64,000 nt of DNA from Strigamia acuminata (lineage: Eukaryota > Arthropoda > Chilopoda > Geophilomorpha > Linotaeniidae), in the NCBI GenBank assembly GCA_949358305.1, contig OX442318.1, positions 11,574,517 to 11,638,516 on the forward strand, in the 5' to 3' direction. A program made the position numbers and the translations under genes. Positions 24,120-36,810 of this stretch are shown here, piece by piece. The number at the start of each line of letters is the position of its first letter. Positions within the stretch are counted from its first letter, which is position 1. The notes beneath the pieces are model-generated. The model did no database searches, was not told the DNA's origin, and saw only the letters and a program-made list of their open reading frames with translations.

Positions 24120-24690
24120 TGTTTTGATCTGTTTTTTAACAAAAATTATTTTGGATTTTTTTTTGCCGTTTTTTGGATTTGTTTTGACTTTTTTGAATTT
24201 GTTTTGATTTATTTTGATTATTTTGAATTTATTTTGAATTTGTTTTGATTATTTTGAATTTATTTTATATTTGTTTTGATTTTTTTGGGATTTTCTTTTG
24301 GGTTTTTTGGATTTTTTGAATTTCTTAGGAATTTTTTCAATTTATTTTAATTGTTTTGAATTTGTTTGGATTCATTTGAAGTTATTTGGAATTTAATTTG
24401 AATTTGTTTCGATTTATTTTGATTATTTTTAATTTGTTTTGATTGCTTTTGATTATTTTTAATTTATTTTTGATTTGTTTTGATTATTTTTAAACTTGTT
24501 TTGATTATTTTTAAACTTGTTTTGATTATTTTTAAACTTGTTTTGCAATTTTTGCGATTTACTTTAAGTTTTATGCATTTATTTTGATTTGTATGCATTT
24601 ATTTTGACTTTTATGCATTTATTTTGACTTTTGTGCATTAATTTTTATTTATTTTTATTTATTTTTAATTATTTTTATTTTTTAAATTAA
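24120..24690. repeat. TTTTGATT-type low-complexity tract, TLCD5 first intron
   Basis: Imperfect repeats of TTTTGATTATTTTGAATT and later TTTATGCATTTATTTTGA fill most of the intron between the 5' non-coding exon and the first coding exon. The T-rich strand is the sense strand. Confidence 0.8.
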
Positions 24691-24735
24691 TTTTTGTTGT
24701 TGATTTCAGTTCTCGTTAACGGAATTCTGCATCCA

Positions 24736-27700
24736 ATGGAATCTGCGACCGATCCCAGCATTTTCCCCTTCGCCTACGTGTTGGTCTCGGTGATTGTGTG
24801 GGCGAGTTTCTACTTTGCCTTGCAATATCACAATTGGAGACAAACCTGCGAATGGAATTGTCGCATCGTGACTACCGTACACGCGGTCGTGTCCACAGTA
24901 CTTTCTTATTACTCCGCCTTCGTTGTTGGTCCAAATCCAGTCAAAGAACCAGGTGAGGATTCCACCAACCTTTCACTCAAAACATCAAAACCAAACCTCA
25001 AAACCCACAACTTCTCCATTCAAACATCCAAAAACCAAATCAACTTCACCCTTATGACGTCACAAGTTAGCAAACTACGACAACCTCCAAGTACCATCCA
25101 TTTTTCCCAAAATTTGTGAATCTAAAAATGAAAGCAGTGCAAGAATTCCACCGCTGTATATTTCTTCAACTTAACTGACCCCAAATGCAGGTGACCCGGC
25201 CAAGTACTAGGCCGCGCAAGAAAGACTTTTTACATTGACCCAACCCTGCATTTGCACCGGAGAATGTGGGAAACTCAACTGCGTGAAAGTTACACGTTGT
25301 TTTTTTGCGACATCGGAAATATATTACAAAATTTCAAAATTACACAATTGAAAATGTTTGTAAAGTTATTGTAAAAAAAAGTCACGGAAATGGTCTCTTT
25401 CAAAAGTGATCACGAATTATTTTCTGCGTGTAAACACAACAATTTCATCTCGAACACTTGTAACACGACTTTTTATGTTTAAGCGGCTTAAAAAGGTCGC
25501 CGAGTTGAAAGTTGTAGACCTTGATATGATAGTTGCTATTTAATGGACCAAAATAAACCTTGCTTCGCCGCAATGCTCGAAGGTGGTCTCGGAGGCAAAT
25601 TTATCGCCATCTTAGATATTTGTGATATCGCCAAGACAATTTTTGATATTTTGTCTAGAAAAACAAAAGACCTTGACCCAGGCCCCATCTTCACCTTTGG
25701 ATACCCAGAAAACAGAGTAACTCCCATTGGTTATTGTATATTGACCTCTAGATTGAACTCATTGATATCTTATCCTATATCCTTGGGTGTACCTTAAGAT
25801 AATTTGGCACGTGATCCCAGCAGCTTTAAAATAAACATTGCTTTTTCAATTGTCTAATTATGCAAGCGAGCATTTATAACTTGATTATATAACACATCCT
25901 GCATGTTTTCCTGCTACATTTATCCATATTTGTGATATTTAATATTTTTTTCCTTTTATTTTCAGGACTTCCTATTACTCATTGGGAAAGCAATATCCTA
26001 GTTATCAGTTTGGGATATTTTTCCTACGATCTGTTCTGGTGCCTTTACCACCAAACTGAAGGTATATGAATCCTTGCGTTGGGGTTTATTTAAAGAATGA
26101 TTAATGACATTAATGGTTAATCTAACAAAAAAAAACAAATAAGTTTTTCTACCGAAGACCTTTCGATCTTCGTCGATGGTACTGTTTATTAGGCCAGGGC
26201 TTCTTAAACTTTTTCCACTCGCGACCCCTTTTTGGCCGAGAAATTTGTACGCGACGGGTATATACCCAACCGTACATGGGATTACTATTGAGATTATGCT
26301 TGGATGGGGTTATTTGCATCAAGATTTGGTTAGAGACAAAACTGGACACGTGTTATATTTGCATGTTAAACAGGAAGTGAGATTTATTCTCTTATTAGTT
26401 ACATATATATTTCTGAACCAATTGGATTTCCTTAATCACCGACGATCATCGAAAGGCCTTTGGTAGAAACTCAATAGGCGCATTCAAAGTTTAGGTTTTT
26501 GCGGTTTTTACCGTTTATATAAACGGAATGGACATCAAAAACAGCCAAAAACCATCACCACGACCGGAGTGGTTTATGAATCGGTTTATGCCTCTTTTTG
26601 GTTTTTACAAACAAATTCAGAATGGCCGCCTGGAAGGTTCGATCAACGGATCATAAACACTTTCTGGCGAAGCATGCACGTTACGAGATGTGAGTAAATG
26701 CTAAATTATATTCAAATAAGGAGGCCACAACCACAAATTATTGGTTAAATGAAAGAAAAGGAATTTTTATGCACCGCATACCGTTTTCATAAAACGCATA
26801 AACGGCACCAACTGAATTTGTTTTGTTTTTGTTCGATTTTAACCGCATTAATGTCACGTCATATAGGGTTTCTGTTTTTCCGCCTTTTTTTAATTCCTGG
26901 TACCCGGTACCAAAATGGCCGGTACTCCCGGGACTAAAACAGGCCTAAGGCGACGAAAAATGGCTAAAAAAGGCCGTTTTTCGTCAGAAATGGCCATTTT
27001 CATCATTGAAACGTTACAAAACATAACAAAAACAACGTTTCAGCAACATTTTGACAATTTTGGACGTAACCGGTTACTTTTTCAAATTTTCCGGTTTCCG
27101 GTTCTGTGATTTTTTCAACCGGTTTCCCGGAAAACCCTACACGTCAAGTTGCGTTATAAAAATGGCCGTTTTTCGTCAAAAATGGCTAAAAATGGCCGTT
27201 TTTCGTTAAAAATGGCCATTTTCATCATTGAAACGTTACAAAACATAACGTTGCGTTAAACTAAAGCAAATTTGTTGTCGTTTTGCAGGCAGTTTGATCC
27301 TGGTCCACCACATATCCAGTGTGCTGGTCCTCTCGTACCCGCTGACGACGGGTCTTTCGGCGGGCGAAGTGGTGGTGTCGCTCGTCGTGATGGAAATCAC
27401 CAACCCGGTGCTGCAACTGCGCTGGTTCCTGCGCGAAACCGGCCACAAGAACTCTTTCTCCGCCAAACTCGCCGACGCAGTCTTCATTTCCATGTTCTTC
27501 GTAATGCGCATGCTCTGCGGCACGTACATGCTGATTGTGGTGACCAAACACCCGCGACCGACGTGGACTATCAAAATGGGGGGCACTTTTTTCATGATCA
27601 TCTCCTACATCTTTATGTTTATGATCTTCCGCTACGCGTACCGCAAATACGTACTGAGACTAAAGAGACCCGTACCGGAAATTGCCAAAACGTCCGTACC

Positions 27701-27743
27701 TGAGTTCAGTACCAATGTTGGATCAAACGGTGTTGCAAACTGA
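24736..27743 (+). CDS. TLCD5: TLC-domain protein TLCD5 (TMEM136)
   Basis: Complete orthologue of TLCD5/TMEM136, a multi-pass TRAM-LAG1-CLN8 domain membrane protein of unknown biochemical role. Coding exons: 24736-24952 (in an exon starting at 24710), 25966-26061 and 27289-27743 (stop TGA). Total 768 nt, 255 residues (human about 245); all phases agree. Conserved blocks: CEWNCRIVTTVHAVVSTVLS, SYYSAFVVGP, SLGYFSYDLFWCLY, HHISSVLVLSYPL, EITNPVLQLRWFLRETGHKN and PTWTIKMGGTFFMIISYIFM, with a basic tail. I start at ATG 24736 because it gives MESATDPS just before the first helix; the upstream frame in the same exon has no better ATG after the acceptor. Last exon GC content and codon use are higher than in neighbouring introns. 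It ends 183 bp from the TMEM50 stop. Confidence 0.95.
26144..26470. mobile_element. Foldback element in TLCD5 intron with hAT-like fragment inside
   Basis: Left TTTTTCTACCGAAGACCTTT and right AAAGGCCTTTGGTAGAAAC are inverted relatives. Inside, from 26192, CAGGGCTTCTTAAACTTTTT followed by GCGACCCC resembles one end of a hAT element; its partner end is not seen. Confidence 0.55.
26468..27245. repeat. TLCD5 intron repeats
   Basis: First a copy of the repeat also found at 15833-16140, then two related blocks with AAAATGGCCGTTTTTCGTCA and CATCATTGAAACGTTACAAA at about 26959-27040 and 27165-27250. No coding exon here. Confidence 0.5.
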
Positions 27744-27926
27744 ATGTTGTATATAATATATAAAAGAAATTGTTATATAAATATATTTTTTTAAAAAAAG
27801 AAGAAAAAAGAAGAGGAATTAGTTTTTAATTAATTATTTGTTTATAACTGGAGAAATAAATAAAAGTTTTTATTTTTTTGTTTACATGCGTTGTTGTTGA
27901 TATATCGTGAGTGGTTTTGTCGGGGT

Positions 27927-29724
<1,798 letters not shown>

Positions 29725-30159
29725 GTTTATGGCTGTGGTTCTAACGACAGAGCAACACTTAATGCAAATTTACGAGTCGTCCTTTAGGAAGTCGTTTTGG
29801 ATTTATGTTTTAAGTTGTTTGAAATTGGATCGAATGTAATAGTTAAAATTATAATAATCATTTTGTTTTGTATTTTAGAATTTTTAATCACTTTTTATTA
29901 TGAATCGCGACAATGATGTCATTGTAGGAGCAAAAATGTAAACAAAAGGGCGCCATTTTTGAACCGTTTGTTGTGACAACAAACGGTAAAAAATTGGATT
30001 AAAAGCCGACAACGGGCGTCAAAGAGGCTTGAATAAACACAAATAAAAATCTTTCCAAATGTAATTAATAGAATAATAATTATCCCAATATAATCTAGTA
30101 AAAAGAAACCCCAAAACAATTAAATCCTTTTTCAACTATTTTGTAGTTCAAAGTTTCCA
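29725..30159. promoter_or_regulatory. Divergent promoter TMEM50 / SPA17-like
   Basis: The 435 bp between the two start codons must contain both promoters. CGCCATTTTT at 29951-29960 matches the reverse complement of the YY1 consensus (AANATGGCG), and GGGCGCCATT gives local CpG in an AT-rich setting. Inference from position and motif only. Confidence 0.4.
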
Positions 30160-33136
30160 ATGGCTGATCGAAGCGACCGAAGTCGAATCACAGTCCCGCC
30201 CGGATTTCGCGAATTATTAGGCGCACTTTGTCGTGAAATTCTGCGTCACCAACCGAAAAACATCATCGAATTCTCTGCCCAGTATTTTGAACAGAAACTG
30301 CGAGAACGAGACGGCGGTAAAATCCCAAAAAGACCAAAATATTCTTATTTTTCCATTTTTTCTCAATTTTTCCCAATTTTTTCCATTTTTTCCCAATTTT
30401 TTCCATTTTTTTCATTTTTTCCCATTTTTTCCCATTTTTTTTACGATTTTTGCGATTTTATGCGATTTTTTTGCGATTTTTTCTAATTTTTTCTAATTTT
30501 TCCTAATTTTTTTCCCATTTTTAATCGGAAAATCGACAGAAAATCGGCCGTTACTCCGACCAACAACGTCTCCAGATGTGATCCAAGGTGCGTTGGATTC
30601 GGGCCAAATCACGGCCGACGTCGAGGACAAAGCGGCGACGATGATCCAGGCGGCTTTTCGCGGTCACGCAGCGCGCGAACACGCGAAGCAGTTGAACGAG
30701 GATGAGAATAAAAGTGGTGAGTAGGTGAAGCATTTTATTCGTCAAAAGGTGCATTTTGTGTGGGGGAGAAAGGGAAATTGGTGATGGAAATATTGGCAGG
30801 ATGACACGACGCAACGGTAAGAGTTTATTAAGCAGTTTTTACATTTTCGTTTCGTGAGTTGGATCGTTGATTCTTCTTCTTTTTCAGAAGGGAATAAAGA
30901 ATTTCTCACCGCAATGTGTTTTCCACCTCGCCAAAAGCATCAAGATTTAAAGACACAAGCAGGTAAAGGGCCCCTGATTAAAATTAGGTAAGGGGCCCAT
31001 TAGACAGGTTGAGGATGAAAATTTATTGGATAGGATTTAGTTGTGGGCATTTAGAATAGGTTTAAGTTAGGGGCCCATTGAAGAAAATTAAAGAAGGGGC
31101 CATTGATTAAAATTACGTAAGGGCCACATTGATAAAAATTATATAAGGGGATCATTGATAAAAATTATATAAGGGGCCCATTAATAAAAATTAGGAAAGG
31201 GGCCCATTGATAAAAATTAGGTAAGGGCCCATTAATGAAAATTAGGAAAGGGGCCCATTGATTAAAATTAGATAAGGGGCCCGTTAATAAAAATTAGGCC
31301 CGTTGAAGAAAATTGTGTCAGGGACCCTTACAAGGTGGTTAGATTAGGAGCCCACTACAGAAAATTAGGTTGGGGGCCCTTATAAGGTGGTTAGATTAGG
31401 GGCCCACTGCAGAAATTCAAGTTAGGGGCCCTTAGAAAGTGGTTAGATTAGGGGCCCACTACAGAAAATCAGATTGGGACCCTTAGAAAGGGGCTCATTG
31501 CAGAAAATTGTAGGGGCCCTTATAAGGTGGTTAGATTAGGGGCCCACTACAGAAAATCAAGTTAGGGGCCCTTAGAGGGTAGTTAAATTGGGGGCCCACT
31601 ACAGAAAATCAAGTTAGGGGCCCTTAGAGGGTGGTTAGATTCGGGGCCCACTACAGAAAATCAAGTTAGGGGCCCTTAGAAGGTGGTTAGATTAGGGGCC
31701 CACCAGTGCTGGACTGGCCCGGCGGACTACCGGGAGTTTCCCGGTGGCCCGTGGCCGCTGTGGCCTGTCATTAATTGTGGCCCGGACACCCAGATTTCCC
31801 GGCCATAAATTTGTTCCCAGTCCAGCCCTGGGGCCCACTACAGAAAATCAAGTTAGGGGCCTTTAGAAGGGGCCCACAAGGGCCCAATGACGCAAATCCC
31901 GTATAGGGAGCAATTTACGGGGGGCCCAGGCTTCACCATTTTTAAAACGTCCTAGATTTGTCATTAAACGAGTCTTTCTTTCTTTCTTTCTTTCTTTCCT
32001 TTGCAGCTCCAACACCTCATTTTGATGAAGAACCCTACATAAAAATCCACCAAAGCGAGGCCAAACTCATCCTCATCGACCACGACACCGCCCGCATAGT
32101 CCCCATCCTCGACCCTTCGTCCGTCTCCGACTCGATCGACTCCGCGCTCATCGCCGCCAAACTCCGCGAATTCGCTTCGACCGTCTACGTGCAATCCCCG
32201 CTCGGCGCCGTCGCCATCCGCCCGTCCAAAAGCTCCCGCCCCTTCCCCCTCTTCCAGACCACCCTCGTGCGCACCCTATCCCACCCGGTCATGACCAACG
32301 ACCTCCTCCTCCCGCCCCTGCCCCGTCTCCTCCTCCTGCACCCGGACGGCGGCGTCTCCCCGCTCAAGGTCATCGACCGCGACGAATGCACCGTCATTGT
32401 CGCCGAAGACAATCCCTCGGTCGCCCCCTGCACCGAATTCCTCGTGGTCCCCCTCAGCGGGCCCGAAGTGGCCTCCGCGGAAACCGACTCCAGGGCCGAG
32501 CCGCGGCAACACCCGTACCTCACCGCCGTCCCGTCGCCCGCGAGCCTCTCCCAGTACATCTCCCTGCGCTTGCAGCGACACATCGGACCTACCGGCAGCT
32601 TCCATCGGCGCTCGCTCGCCGCGCTGAGAAGCCGAACCTCCGCGGTTCACCCGAGCCTGTCGTCGGCGACTCCGAAAGCCGAAACATCGGGCTCTTCGGA
32701 GAGCAGCTTCCTTCTGCGGGACAGCCGGTCTTTCGCGCTGCCGCCGCCGCCGCCGAACACTCCGGTGCCGTCGTTGGCGCAGTTCGACTCCGCGACCGTG
32801 CTGGCCATGGGCGAATCCGACAGCGAGTTTCTGAGCGCGACTTCGATGACTTCGTACATCGTGCCGCCGCCGCCTCCGAACACTCCGGCCAGTTCCATCA
32901 AGTCGAGCGGGACGAGTTCGATCCTGGGCGTGGACTCGCAGCGAGCGGCCGCTATGTCTTCGATGAGCGGATACTTGTCGGACAGCAGGATCGAAGCGGA
33001 AGCGTTGGATATGGGGGCTAGCGTTGGGAGGGATACGCTGTCGGCGCCCGATGTCACGTTGCCACTGGATGCAAAATTCCCAAAAGCCGGGACTTCTGCA
33101 AGAACTACCGTGTCGCAGCAGTATAGTGATAAATAA
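30160..33136 (+). CDS. SPA17-like protein: RIIa docking domain, IQ motif and long proline-rich tail
   Basis: Four exons: 30160-30316, 30540-30716, 30888-30962 and 32007-33136 (stop TAA), 1539 nt, 512 residues. Exon 1 encodes an RIIa dimerisation/docking domain (VPPGFRELLGALCREILRHQ, then FSAQYFEQKL), the fold that binds AKAP helices in sperm proteins SPA17, ROPN1 and CABYR. Exon 2 encodes an IQ motif (AATMIQAAFRGHAAREHAKQ), the same order as SPA17, implying calmodulin binding and a ciliary/flagellar role. SPA17 itself is about 150 residues, so the 377-residue last exon is an added tail: a possibly folded part (EAKLILIDHDTARIVPILD) then Ser/Pro-rich text with two LPPPPPNTP/VPPPPPNTP motifs. 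This exon is far more GC-rich than its surroundings. AATAAA at 33160-33165 is a likely poly-A signal. Family call is firm for exons 1-2, tail function unknown. Confidence 0.88.
30965..31930. repeat. GGGGCCC minisatellite in SPA17-like intron 3
   Basis: Irregular units of about 25-75 bp all carry AGGGGCCC, first as AGGGGCCCATTGATAAAAAT, then as longer units TTAGGGGCCCACTACAGAAA plus TTAGGGGCCCTTAGAAGGTG. It fills nearly the whole intron and is interrupted once by a hAT-like insertion. Confidence 0.9.
31704..31830. mobile_element. hAT-like MITE inside the minisatellite
   Basis: Ends CAGTGCTGGACTGG and CCAGTCCAGCCCTG (imperfect TIR). Flanked by perfect 8-bp duplications GGGCCCAC at 31696-31703 and 31831-31838. 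The interior is GC-rich (GGCCCGGCGG, CCCGGCC). Confidence 0.85.
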
Positions 33137-33159
33137 TGAATGTTTTTCTGTTCGGAATT

Positions 33160-33165
33160 AATAAA
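33160..33165 (+). terminator. Poly-A signal of the SPA17-like gene
   Basis: AATAAA 24 bp after the stop codon, followed by TTTGACTCTTTG; a canonical hexamer in a plausible place. Confidence 0.6.
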
Positions 33166-33388
33166 TTTGACTCTTTGACGCCCTTAAATGCTTTCTTGTT
33201 ATTTCTTTATAGTTCGGTGTAAGCGGTGTGGTCCGAGCTTTTCGTCGGTCCGGATTGCCGGGGTGAAGCCAACCCTTCGGATAAGTCGTCGGCGACACAT
33301 TTTAACAAGTTTTAGGGCGGTTTTAGTAGTACCAATTTTAAAAAAATCCTTTACTCACAAGACCAGGGTCATTTTTCACCCAAAGCCA

Positions 33389-33696
33389 AATTCAGTCGAT
33401 TCTCGATATAACGAAAATTCGTTATAACGAAAATCCGTTATAACAAAAATTCGTTATAACGAAAATTTGTTATAACAAAAATTTGTTATAACGAAAATTT
33501 GTTATAACAAAAATTCGTTATAACAAAAATTCGTTATAACAAAAATTCGTTATAACGAAAGTTCGTTGTGTTAAAATTTAAAAACATGATGTTCTATGCC
33601 AGCCAAGCAACCAAGCCATTTTTAACCGTTTGATATCGCGAAAGATTCGTTATATCGCGGTTCGTTGTAACGAGATTCGACTACGTATGTAAATGA
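33389..33696. mobile_element. pogo/Tigger-like MITE with internal CGTTATAACGAAAATT array
   Basis: Left CAGTCGATTCTCGATATAAC, right TCGTTGTAACGAGATTCGAC. The left arm is expanded into about nine tandem copies of a 16-bp unit (TCGTTATAACGAAAAT). A simpler relative without the array lies at 13200-13351; both share CCAAGCAACCAAGCC/CAACCAACCAAGCC inside. Confidence 0.75.
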
Positions 33697-34179
33697 TTTT
33701 CTTCTCTGACTATTTCATGTTTATGAAGAAGTTTAACCAATTCTGTATTCGTTGGAAGAGTACGACAAAAATAATTGAGATTGAAACGTAGTGGGTAAAC
33801 AAAAGAATTTCGTCAAAATTTTTATTTTTGGACTTTTGAATTTAATATTTTTTTTTATTGTTTGTTCTGATGTTTAATGAAAATATATGAAATTTCAGAA
33901 AAAAAATAAAAACACACTTGGAGGTCGAAAAGTGACCCTAGGTTGGAGCGCGGAGGGTTAATTCATCCGGACCAATGTCAGACCACACGGCTTATATATT
34001 TAGTTACCGTCCGATGCACCTTTTGCGTGTTTCTCTTGGAACGGATGATTGAATACATTTTTATATTTTGTGTTTTAGGTTGATGCAGCTGTCTGATGGT
34101 GGTTGATAAAGTATCAAGTTTGTTTTGAAGTTTTATTATTGAAAAATTGAATATTGTTCATTTTAATTGTCAAATGCAC

Positions 34180-36547
34180 TTATTTTTTAAGAAAAATAAA
34201 ATCATTTGCCAAGTTGTTCACCGCTGTCACCTCTTTGACCATTACATATCCTTTGGATTCCACATACTCGCGCACAAAGTCTTTTCCTTCAGCAACATGT
34301 TTCCACTCAACGGACTGCATATAAATTGGACATTCAAAAGTGATATGCAAATATATTGAAAACCAACGTCTTACCATCGCACGAATATTCAACAAGTGAA
34401 AGGGTATCGTCCGAAGAACTTCTAATTCATGTCCTTCCACATCCAGACTGAGATAATCAATAGTCTTAGTCTTATTGAGAGCTAAAATCACAGTCCACAA
34501 TGTCAAACACTGGACAGAAATTAAACCTTTTTTGGTTCCATCTGAGATCTTCCCAATATTGAAATGTGGATAAAAAGGCATCTATTGTATTAGTTAATAT
34601 TGATTATTCGACTTAGGTATTTCAAAATTGCATTTACTGAATGAGAAAAGGAAGAAAGACATGCAGGGACTGCATAGGCTTTGCGATTTTTGCTTAATAA
34701 AAGGTTAAAATTCTTTGGATCGGCTTCTATAAGTATCCCTCTCCACCCTAGTTCTCTTTCAAACCTTTGGAACATGCAATTTAAATTGGATTAATGTCAT
34801 ATTCTAGCGCACAGGGTGTCTTAAAAAATATACACACATTTTGAATAAATTAAAATTAAAATTTTCAAATAAAAGCCCAGGCATTTATTAATTTTTTGGA
34901 CCCGACATCAATTTGACGCTTTACAGTATACAGGGTGTTGTAAAAGTCTGGTCCTCTCCAAATATTTCCTGAGCAATTGCATCTAGGCCAACTTTGATGA
35001 AGCAATCGTATAGGAAGTTGGGTGTGAGCAATCCAATGATGTCATCAAATTTGACCTTGAAGGCCATTTTCAAGGTCATTCACTTGCTAACTTCTAAACC
35101 AATCAGGTTAGAGAAAAATTTTCAATTAGAAAGTTGTAAAGCACCATCAAATTAGTACTATTCAATTTATCTTAGTCATCTCAAGTTAAAAGTTTTCGTT
35201 TTAAAATGAAAACAAATCAGCTGAAATAAAGCCAGCCATTGTGGGAAAAATTAAATTTCCACCGCAAATGTACTGAATTTATACAATAAATGTATTAAAA
35301 TTTGCATTATTATGCAAGTAAACAAGAAAAACCACTGTTTTTTTAATGTCTAAATTATTTTATTTCCATAAGAAAAAAATTTTTCAATTTGCTGATTTGT
35401 TTTCCTTATTTTTTTAAAAAAACAGTTCACTTAAGGTGACTAAGATAAGTTGGATAGTACTAATTTGATGGTGCTCTACAACTTTGTAATTGAAAATTTT
35501 TCTCTAACCTGATTGGCTTAGAAGTTAGCAAGTGAATGACCTTGAAAATGACCTTCAAGGTCAAATTTGATGACATCATTGGATTGCTCTCACCCAACTT
35601 CCTGTACGGCCTAGATACAATTGCTCAGGAAATATTTTGAGGAAACCAGACTTTTAGAACACCCTGTATATTAATCATTAGTTGTGGGTAGTGTTGGGCT
35701 GCTACTGGAAGAAAGTACCGCGGACCAATACGCAGTACTTTAATATATTGTTTCGCAAACGGGAATGCCCGTTCATCGGTGTTCATCGGTGTTTATCGGT
35801 GTCGCCTGTAGGCGTATCAATATATTTAATTTTATTCAACATTTGCATACATTTTTTTTGACATCCTGTAGTTTCAATTACAAACCAATATGTATTTGAA
35901 CGGGTTTCGCCGTCCAATGCACCGCATTCCACAAAAAAGCCATTTCTCTATAAAGTAGAAAAGAATGATTATTTAAATATAATGTCTCGAATCATTGTCA
36001 ATTCTGTGGCATTTCTGGCTAGTTTTTAATTAGGAATGCACCGAACACCAAAATCAGCGAATACCGGTCACTTTATCCGGATATCGAAAAGCCGTACCTT
36101 GATAAAAGTTAAAAATTTGTACTTACAATACCTTATGGTTTAATATTTCAAACACAACTTGTGATTGTCCCATAGAGGTGTCGATTAATTTAGTGCTCAT
36201 GTTGTATGGTTTGGTAGATGGAGGCACCAAAAAATTATCTCTAACATATCTCAAAAGCACTTCATTGTCTGGCTGAAAACCTTCAACAGCCATTTGCACA
36301 GATACATAAGAATACTCGACTAAAAGATGAATAGAATCAAATTAGACAAAAATTGCTTTTACCACAAGAATAAAAAATGATTAAATGTCATACAGGCAGT
36401 CATAAATGATGTGAGAAGAAACTCACAAAATCCTATTATACAAACTGTAAGAAAAATTGCACAAATACTCACAAAAGCCACCACCAGGACTTTACAAGCA
36501 ACTATTCTCTTTCTCATTGTGGTAGTAACTGCAATTTGTTCCTCCAT
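34180..36547 (-). CDS. Star-like FkbM methyltransferase, copy 1
   Basis: Single-pass type II membrane protein with a FkbM (Methyltransf_21) domain, like Drosophila Star and its invertebrate relatives. Six exons: 36427-36547 (cytosolic start MEEQIAV plus one hydrophobic helix), 36132-36319 (RYVRDNFLVPPSTKPYNMS), 35886-35947 (GFFVECGALDGETRSN, the SAM-binding motif I), 34638-34764 (FERELGWRGILIEADPKNF), 34375-34581 (DYLSLDVEGHELEVLRTIPF) and 34180-34314 (SVEWKHVAEGKDFVREYVE to stop). Sum 840 nt, 279 residues, all phases consistent. An in-frame ATG at 36595 would add 16 residues; I prefer the conserved MEEQ start. The intron between the motif I and FERELGW exons is swollen by a foldback element (34923-35671). 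Chemistry and substrate are unknown; Star acts as a cargo factor in the ER, so catalysis is not assured. Confidence 0.9.
34923..35671. mobile_element. Foldback element with ACAGGGTGTT tips (in copy 1 intron)
   Basis: Long inverted arms of about 330 bp: TACAGGGTGTTGTAAAAGTC to CCTGATTGG-type text, mirrored by GACTTTTAGAACACCCTGTA. The paralogous site at about 44596-44610 is empty, which defines the insertion. Confidence 0.88.
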
Positions 36548-36810
36548 TCTCACGTTTCGAATTACACTGAGCAAAATCAAAGATCTCCATTGCAAGCATA
36601 AATTACCCGAGCTTATCCTGTTGTAAATCTCAAATGGTTGATTTATGGTGACACTTAATAGCCTATTGATGAAAAACTAGTTGAGAAATGCACTTAACCG
36701 CCACAAGAGTGCGTGATCGACAATGGCGTCGCCTCATTTCTGCTTTGTTGTCGTAACAACGATGAAAAAACAACAACTGACATAACGGAAACAAATAAAC
36801 ATTGTTAATT

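Noticed and set aside
32185-33057. Long open frames antisense and out of frame to the SPA17-like last exon
   Set aside because: Shadows caused by the high GC of the exon; the +32007 frame is the one linked by splicing to the RIIa and IQ exons.
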